Below, in pieces: positions 59,101 to 64,000 of a DNA stretch of 64,000 bases. Every line of letters begins with the position of its first letter. The stretch's first letter is position 1. Both the position numbers and the translations under genes were made by a program. A model generated the notes under the pieces. The model searched no databases and was not told the origin of the DNA. It saw only the letters and a list, made by a program, of their open reading frames with translations. Source of the stretch: Anaerolineae bacterium (GTDB lineage Bacteria; Chloroflexota; Anaerolineae; Aggregatilineales; UBA2796); assembly GCA_019637555.1 (NCBI GenBank), contig JAHBVK010000014.1, positions 1 through 64,000 of the forward strand, read 5' to 3'.

Positions 59101-59408
59101 GGCTGCGCCAATCCACTACTTGAGAACTCTTACTTCGCCGAATCCGTCTTCATCTACTCCAACACACAAGCCGTGTGTATTGCCTCCAAGCAAAGTCGGT
59201 TATAACGACCTCATCACAAACTAACATTACTCTGATTGTACGCGAGATTCGACTACAAATCCTTACATCTTTAAGACAGACACTCCACACTCCCTATGTT
59301 ATCATGTTGCCATCGGGTGAGGACTTTCACCCGTGTTTTTCGTTACCTTGTTAAGAAGTAATGATGCATGAGATCGCATAAGCATCGGATGAGTGGGGAG
59401 TAGACGAT
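59101..59408 (+). other. Intergenic leader upstream of Tad genes
   Basis: Gap of 308 bases. TTAAGA (59271-59276) and TATGTT (59295-59300), 18 bases apart, form a candidate promoter. It is followed at 59314-59340 by a terminator-like hairpin and then GGGGAG eight bases before the TadE-like ATG. The rest holds nothing recognisable. Confidence 0.4.
59314..59340 (+). terminator. Terminator-like hairpin in the Tad leader
   Basis: CGGGTGA (59314-59320) and TCACCCG (59327-59333) form a seven-bp stem with loop GGACTT, followed by TGTTTTT. It sits upstream of the TadE-like gene on the same strand, so it may act as an attenuator or end a small leader RNA. Confidence 0.6.
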
Positions 59409-60638
59409 ATGCGCCTGACCCTCCGCAAAGTGGTCGCCGTACTAGACGGTCAACCAACTGGAATGAAAGGGCAAAGTCTCGTAGAGATGGCTTTTACCTT
59501 CCCGATTTTGATCTTAATGATCCTTGGTGTGGCTGAGATCGGCTTCCTCGCTAACAATGTGCTGACACTGCTGGACGTGGTGCGCGAAGCCTCCCGCCGT
59601 GCCGTAACGCTTGATCCGCGTACGTGGAATGCCGATGACGGCGTATCCCCAGCACGTATGGGTGAGCGACTTGACTGCGATATCACCAACAATACCTACG
59701 CCTTGACCTTAGGCACGGTAGCGTCTCCTGATCGTACTGGCGCTGGTAAAGGGCGTAATACTCAGTTCGGTGGGTTGCCGGGTTATATTCCTGGCTTCGA
59801 GCCGATTTCCGGCGAGTTCGGCTTCTTCGATGGCATCGCCTGCTACGCCATCTCGATCATGGAGCCAATGGTGTTTGACGATACGCCGACTGGTAAAGAT
59901 GATATTGTGGTGTCGGCGATCTCCTATGCCATGATGAACTATAGCGGTGATCTGGCAGCGACAGGTTACGATGATTCAGTGATCGCGCCGGGTCGTATCG
60001 CGCTGCGAACTACCAACTCACAAAATGCGTATTGGGTGACCGTAACTGGTCGCTGGCCCCTCGAAAATCGCTTTTGCCGCGCTAACAGTGATGCATCACT
60101 CAATGATGAGCGCGATCCGTTTGACTATCTGCGTACCTCCAATCTGCTAAAGGTGCGCACCCATAACTTCGTTCCCGGTTATTTGCCTGTGCCTTATGAA
60201 GAAGATGTCACTAACTCTACACCGCGACAACGCAACGAATTAGCAGAGACTGATCTAAACGGTAATTTGATGGAACCTGCCAAGTACGTCTTGACCGATG
60301 GACAGCAGCAAGGTGTGCGCGGTTATGCTTTCACCGGCAAGATGCGCAATGAAGATAATGCAGGCTGCTATGGTTCTAAGTGGACGGTGCAGGCGATTGA
60401 GCAGAAGCTCAACTATGACTTAGCCACCAAGAAGGCGCTGTTGCAGGAGAAGTTCAGCAATGGCGGCATCGTGCTGGTGGAAATGCAGTGGCAGTATCAT
60501 CCGTTCTTCTTGGGGCGTATCTGGAACGATCTGCGTGGCGTTTTCTGGCGCGGTGATAACCTAGCGGAGAACGATCCTATCCTGTACGTGTACAGCATGT
60601 TCCCCGTCACCTCAATCGAGCCGACGGCGACGCCCTGA
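59409..60638 (+). CDS. TadE-like pilus-associated protein
   Basis: Pseudopilin-like protein of the Tad/Flp system. The TadE signature is at residues 18-60: KGQSLVEMAFTFPILILMIL, one membrane segment with the conserved Glu (VEMA), then REASRRAVT. The remaining 350 residues form a larger outside domain than in usual TadE. No signal-peptidase-type cut is evident. The TadG-like gene follows 86 bases later. Assembly genes (TadA, TadB, TadC) are not in the window. Confidence 0.8.
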   Translation: MRLTLRKVVAVLDGQPTGMKGQSLVEMAFTFPILILMILGVAEIGFLANNVLTLLDVVREASRRAVTLDPRTWNADDGVSPARMGERLDCDITNNTYALTLGTVASPDRTGAGKGRNTQFGGLPGYIPGFEPISGEFGFFDGIACYAISIMEPMVFDDTPTGKDDIVVSAISYAMMNYSGDLAATGYDDSVIAPGRIALRTTNSQNAYWVTVTGRWPLENRFCRANSDASLNDERDPFDYLRTSNLLKVRTHNFVPGYLPVPYEEDVTNSTPRQRNELAETDLNGNLMEPAKYVLTDGQQQGVRGYAFTGKMRNEDNAGCYGSKWTVQAIEQKLNYDLATKKALLQEKFSNGGIVLVEMQWQYHPFFLGRIWNDLRGVFWRGDNLAENDPILYVYSMFPVTSIEPTATP

Positions 60639-60724
60639 CATTTAGCTTTCGTACAGCAATGTGCGTGCTAGACATCTGTAATTGAGAATGTGTTGAAAGT
60701 AAGTGAGTGAGGAAAGGAACCCAG

Positions 60725-63700
60725 ATGCAAGGAAGCATACCTGAACGACGCTCCGCCTTCGCTTCTGCGCTCCGCTGGGCAACCAGACGCAGCCGCAGCG
60801 GTCAGTCGATCATTCTAGTTGCCTTTGCGATGGTTGCGCTCATCGCCTTCGTCGGTATCGCTACCGATGTGGCGCTGCTGTTCGTGCGCTATAACTCGCT
60901 GCGACGCGCAGTAGACTCTGCTTCCATCGCCGTAGCCGGACAGGTGCGTACAGGCGTAGATTTCGCCAAGCTGAACAATGTGGCTCGCCAATTCGTCCAG
61001 CTTCAGGGTGGCGTCGATCCCGATACAGTGCTGGTGGAAACCTGCGAAACCGACATCCACAACTACAAAATGGATTATATTGCTGACTTTGGCAATCTAC
61101 CGGACTATCCAAGCAGCCCGGATCCGGATGCCGTCAAACTAAATCCTGATGGCACAACGTCACCAGCAGACTCATTTCAACCTAACATTGACATCATTCT
61201 GGGTAAAAGTCGCCTTTTCACCGCCCATCCTGATCGTCCCAAATCAGAACTCTGCAAGCTCGATCCGCAGAAGTTAGTGCGCGTTTCAGCACAAATGTCA
61301 TCTCCTACGGCATTCTTGGGGATTTTGGGTTGGCGCAATGTGGTGCTTGTTGCAGCATCAGTATCGCAGACGGCGGTGTTGGATGTGGCGCTGGTGATCG
61401 ACATCTCGCCGTCCATGTCCGAAGATACTCAATCAGAAGAAGCCAAGTACTGCTTGCAAGGGGATGGGTGCAAGACGGGTGTCTATGCGCGCCCAGCACC
61501 GCGCTATACTGTCAGTAGCCCTCCCGCAGGTACAAGTCCTACTGACGCTTACAACAACCTAATAAACAATACCAATTTTGCCCGCCTACAGGACTTCAAA
61601 CCGCTGACCGCCGATCCTATGCTCGGTGAGCCAAGCCCCGACGGCATCACTGCGACAGGTGGACCAACGGTCTATGGTTTGGGGTTGGAATCAGCGCCTA
61701 CTCCTAGCCTCACCAATTGGACAAGTGTTCAGCCCTATCCCAACGTCAAGTCGATCCGCACTGAATGCATCGCTGAACTCAATTACTTGAAAGATAGTGT
61801 ACTGCGCGGCGAATTGCCCAATGTTGGCTTGCCAGACTCGATATCCGGCACCAGTGCTGCCAATTACGGTTGGGGCGGTTGCTGCAATGATCCTACCATA
61901 CAGTCCAATCCCACAGACCCATCATACTTTAGTGGCACGGACATTGCCGCTTACCCTGCTGGGACTCCGGCAGATGGCGATGCTAAAAATCAGACTGAGC
62001 TTGCATTCAATGCGAAGGTGAACCCGGACTATTACGTCTATGACAATGGCAACATGGTCGAGTCCGAGATCGCGGTAAACGGGACCTACTATCGCGCCAA
62101 TGGCACCTATACGGGGTCGGCGGCGGAAGTCTTACGCAGCTACGATACCAATGACATGCGGGCTATGGCAAATGGAGATGGCAACTTCAGCGATCTGATC
62201 TGCCAGCCCTTCAAGCAAGTGCGCGATGCTGCCAGACGCTTTATCAAGCGGTTGGACTTCGTGCGTGGCGACCGTTTGATGCTGATCACCTTCTATGGCA
62301 ATCCGCAGGTCGTCTATCCTACTTACGACGCTAATGCCTACGTCAACTCACCAGACCCCTTCATCTACGACAAAGATGATGCAGTACGCACGCTAAACTT
62401 CCGCGTAGGCATCGTTTATAACTGGGATCCACCCACTAATCCGGGTATTACCGCTTCGGCTGGCTGGCAGATTGGCTGCCGTGCATGGCAGGGTGAGAAT
62501 AACCCCGCCCGCGTGTTTACCTACTGGTCGGTGGCGCAGTGCCCGGATACCAACACAGGCGGCGGCATCTACATGTCGCGTAGTATGTTCTCGATCTATG
62601 GACGCCGCGACGCAGTATGGGTGATGGTGCTCTTGAGCGACGGTGAAGCCAACCGTACACCTTCGCTGCCACGCACAGGCGATGCTCCTACTACCCTCGG
62701 TACGATGGTTGGTCGCCCCGATGGCGAACTCTATCGTGACTGGTTGGAAGTGCCTGACACATGGCGTCCAAACACCTATGCTAGCATTCCGGGTGAGTTG
62801 GATAAATACTGCACAAATATATTCAACGAAACACCGCCTACCTCCACGGACTACTCGTGCGTTCCCAATGATCCGGGTGCAGAAGCACTGTTCGGACCAG
62901 ACGATCCAGTAACAAGCGTGAATGAGACAGTGGAACGCTGCTTCAAGTATGGTTCACGCCCTGAACTATGCTCGGCGTGGTACCGTGATACTACTGGAGC
63001 GACTGAGCGTTATAGCTATGGCTTCTGCCCATGGGCGACCTTCTGCAATTCTGCTGCCACCACACCTGATGGCTTGAATCTTGATCCGGTCAAGGTGAAA
63101 GCAGAATGCTTCTATGGTGGGAATGCACAGGTTACACCTAGCAACCCCTATGGCTATGTCATTGCTGGTACGCCGTGGACAAGTTTCGCTGGTGTAGATG
63201 AGGCACCAGCATGGAATGTCTTCCAGCAGGAATCGGGTACGTTCCCGGCAAATCCTGTCTGCTCCGATAATGATCCTGACTCCCGGCATTTCTGCTCGAA
63301 TGCTCAGGGTTATATCAATGCTTACTACAACAAGTACGTTCCTGATTTGTCTACACCCATTCAGGGCGATGTTATTCCTGACTACGGGTCCGGTGCTTCT
63401 TATTGCAGTCCGCAATACGACGCTGACGATTACGCCCGCGATCAGGCAGACTGGGCAGGTCTAATCAGTTATACGGATACGGTGCCGGGTGACTCTATCG
63501 CTATGTTCACCATCTTCTTCTCCAAGAAGAAGCCTGATGGTAATGAAAGAGCGTTGGGTCAGTATATCCTCGGCGTCAAGCTGATGCGCTACATCTCTGA
63601 CGCTGGCGATAACGGACGCATCGATAACAACTTACAAGAGTGGTATCGCTACTTCCGCGGTCAGCAAGACGCCACCACTGGCACGATGTATGCCTATGGT

Positions 63701-64000
63701 ATGGGGCAAGGGGTGCTGTACACCAAGAGTGGGTATCCGTATGCACACTACATGTCTGGTAACAGCATCTACAGTATCTATTCTGGTAGTTCGTGGATGA
63801 ATCCTGAGCAAGACCCCTGCAGCGAATTCGACTACAACGAATATGCGCTAGCAGGTGGTTTCCGTACCGTATATCCAGACGGTACCGTCACCAACGACTA
63901 CGAGAAGATTGCTCGTGAAGACTGCGGTCAATACTGGTTCGCTAACGACATCAGTAAAGTGAACCGCGCATTTACCGAAATCGCTGGACGTTTGTTCACG
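60725..64000 (+). CDS. TadG-like VWA protein, very long, cut by window end
   Basis: The frame is open from ATG 60725 to the last base, 1092 codons without stop. Residues 27-60 carry the Tad signature SGQSIILVAFAMVALIAFVG followed by RAVDSASIAVAGQ. A VWA domain begins with the MIDAS motif DISPS at 226-230; its later strands appear at DRLMLITF (516) and LLSDGE (637-642). The closing helix VNRAFTEIAGRL is at the end. This means the domain is spread over about 870 residues by large insertions, rich in Cys, Tyr and Asn. The protein is probably anchored in the membrane and exposed outside. Confidence 0.85.
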   Translation, partial: MQGSIPERRSAFASALRWATRRSRSGQSIILVAFAMVALIAFVGIATDVALLFVRYNSLRRAVDSASIAVAGQVRTGVDFAKLNNVARQFVQLQGGVDPDTVLVETCETDIHNYKMDYIADFGNLPDYPSSPDPDAVKLNPDGTTSPADSFQPNIDIILGKSRLFTAHPDRPKSELCKLDPQKLVRVSAQMSSPTAFLGILGWRNVVLVAASVSQTAVLDVALVIDISPSMSEDTQSEEAKYCLQGDGCKTGVYARPAPRYTVSSPPAGTSPTDAYNNLINNTNFARLQDFKPLTADPMLGEPSPDGITATGGPTVYGLGLESAPTPSLTNWTSVQPYPNVKSIRTECIAELNYLKDSVLRGELPNVGLPDSISGTSAANYGWGGCCNDPTIQSNPTDPSYFSGTDIAAYPAGTPADGDAKNQTELAFNAKVNPDYYVYDNGNMVESEIAVNGTYYRANGTYTGSAAEVLRSYDTNDMRAMANGDGNFSDLICQPFKQVRDAARRFIKRLDFVRGDRLMLITFYGNPQVVYPTYDANAYVNSPDPFIYDKDDAVRTLNFRVGIVYNWDPPTNPGITASAGWQIGCRAWQGENNPARVFTYWSVAQCPDTNTGGGIYMSRSMFSIYGRRDAVWVMVLLSDGEANRTPSLPRTGDAPTTLGTMVGRPDGELYRDWLEVPDTWRPNTYASIPGELDKYCTNIFNETPPTSTDYSCVPNDPGAEALFGPDDPVTSVNETVERCFKYGSRPELCSAWYRDTTGATERYSYGFCPWATFCNSAATTPDGLNLDPVKVKAECFYGGNAQVTPSNPYGYVIAGTPWTSFAGVDEAPAWNVFQQESGTFPANPVCSDNDPDSRHFCSNAQGYINAYYNKYVPDLSTPIQGDVIPDYGSGASYCSPQYDADDYARDQADWAGLISYTDTVPGDSIAMFTIFFSKKKPDGNERALGQYILGVKLMRYISDAGDNGRIDNNLQEWYRYFRGQQDATTGTMYAYGMGQGVLYTKSGYPYAHYMSGNSIYSIYSGSSWMNPEQDPCSEFDYNEYALAGGFRTVYPDGTVTNDYEKIAREDCGQYWFANDISKVNRAFTEIAGRLFT

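Noticed and set aside
60815..63464. Several short frames on both strands
   Set aside because: They lie in other frames of the single long TadG-like reading frame, which continues to the end of the window.

Overview
The window looks like a chromosomal segment of a Chloroflexota bacterium, most likely class Anaerolineae. This is inference from content: Thr/Pro-rich linkers between membrane anchors and extracellular domains, a PknB-type kinase with C-terminal SH3-like repeats, TIR-WD40 proteins, FHA proteins, DUF423, TadE/TadG-like genes without outer-membrane secretion genes, and many lineage-specific membrane-anchored proteins. There is no rRNA, CRISPR array, insertion sequence or phage module. 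The only RNA gene seen is tRNA-Leu(CAA). Genes are densely packed, often with 1-8 bp overlaps or convergent ends closed by hairpins.

Layout. 1-4421: LacI-type regulator and a sugar ABC importer (binding protein plus two permeases). 4428-8286: two Nudix hydrolases, a Ca2+/H+ antiporter and an ECF sigma/anti-sigma pair. 8330-8538: tRNA-Leu with promoter and terminator. 8596-16557: envelope proteins, comprising a pair of related anchored proteins, a TolB-like propeller protein, a metallophosphatase and a run of seven paralogues sharing a WCWxxIC motif, one broken by an in-frame stop. 16653-22987: aconitase, a NADAR protein, two related TIR proteins and an MFS exporter. 23025-27213: a threonine dehydratase-like enzyme coupled to RidA, a radical SAM protein, an SDR and an alpha/beta hydrolase. 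27492-30454: a membrane histidine kinase and three single-domain receiver proteins. 30650-38781: DUF423, Ser/Thr kinase, FKBP isomerase, YceI, FHA protein, a Clp-N/phosphotransferase fusion, two PII-like (cyclic-di-AMP receptor type) proteins and a PDZ protein. 38796-42295: glycosyltransferase, histidine phosphatase, a shortened class-III aminotransferase and a possible DNA-binding protein. 42300-46012: membrane-bound spermidine synthase-like protein, MoeA-like protein and XdhC. 46095-48144: four tiny membrane proteins interrupted by an Uma2/DUF4926/DUF6883 block. 48147-58577: epimerase, double SnoaL protein, CoxE-like VWA protein, FHA/zinc-ribbon protein, a four-helix-bundle (IVP) gene between inverted repeat arrays, a TIR-TM-WD40 protein, PrsW-like protein and AIM24. 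58636-64000: Tad region with a TadE-like protein and a very long TadG/VWA protein running off the end.

How the genes fit together. Several blocks are recognisable units: regulator plus sugar importer, sigma plus anti-sigma, dehydratase plus RidA, kinase plus receivers, and cofactor maturation genes (XdhC, MoeA-like, CoxE-like) without the molybdenum hydroxylase itself. The most unusual content is the WCWxxIC array, the NADAR-TIR-TIR cluster, the IVP gene between mirrored repeats, the tiny membrane protein family, and the TadG-like protein whose VWA domain is split by large insertions.
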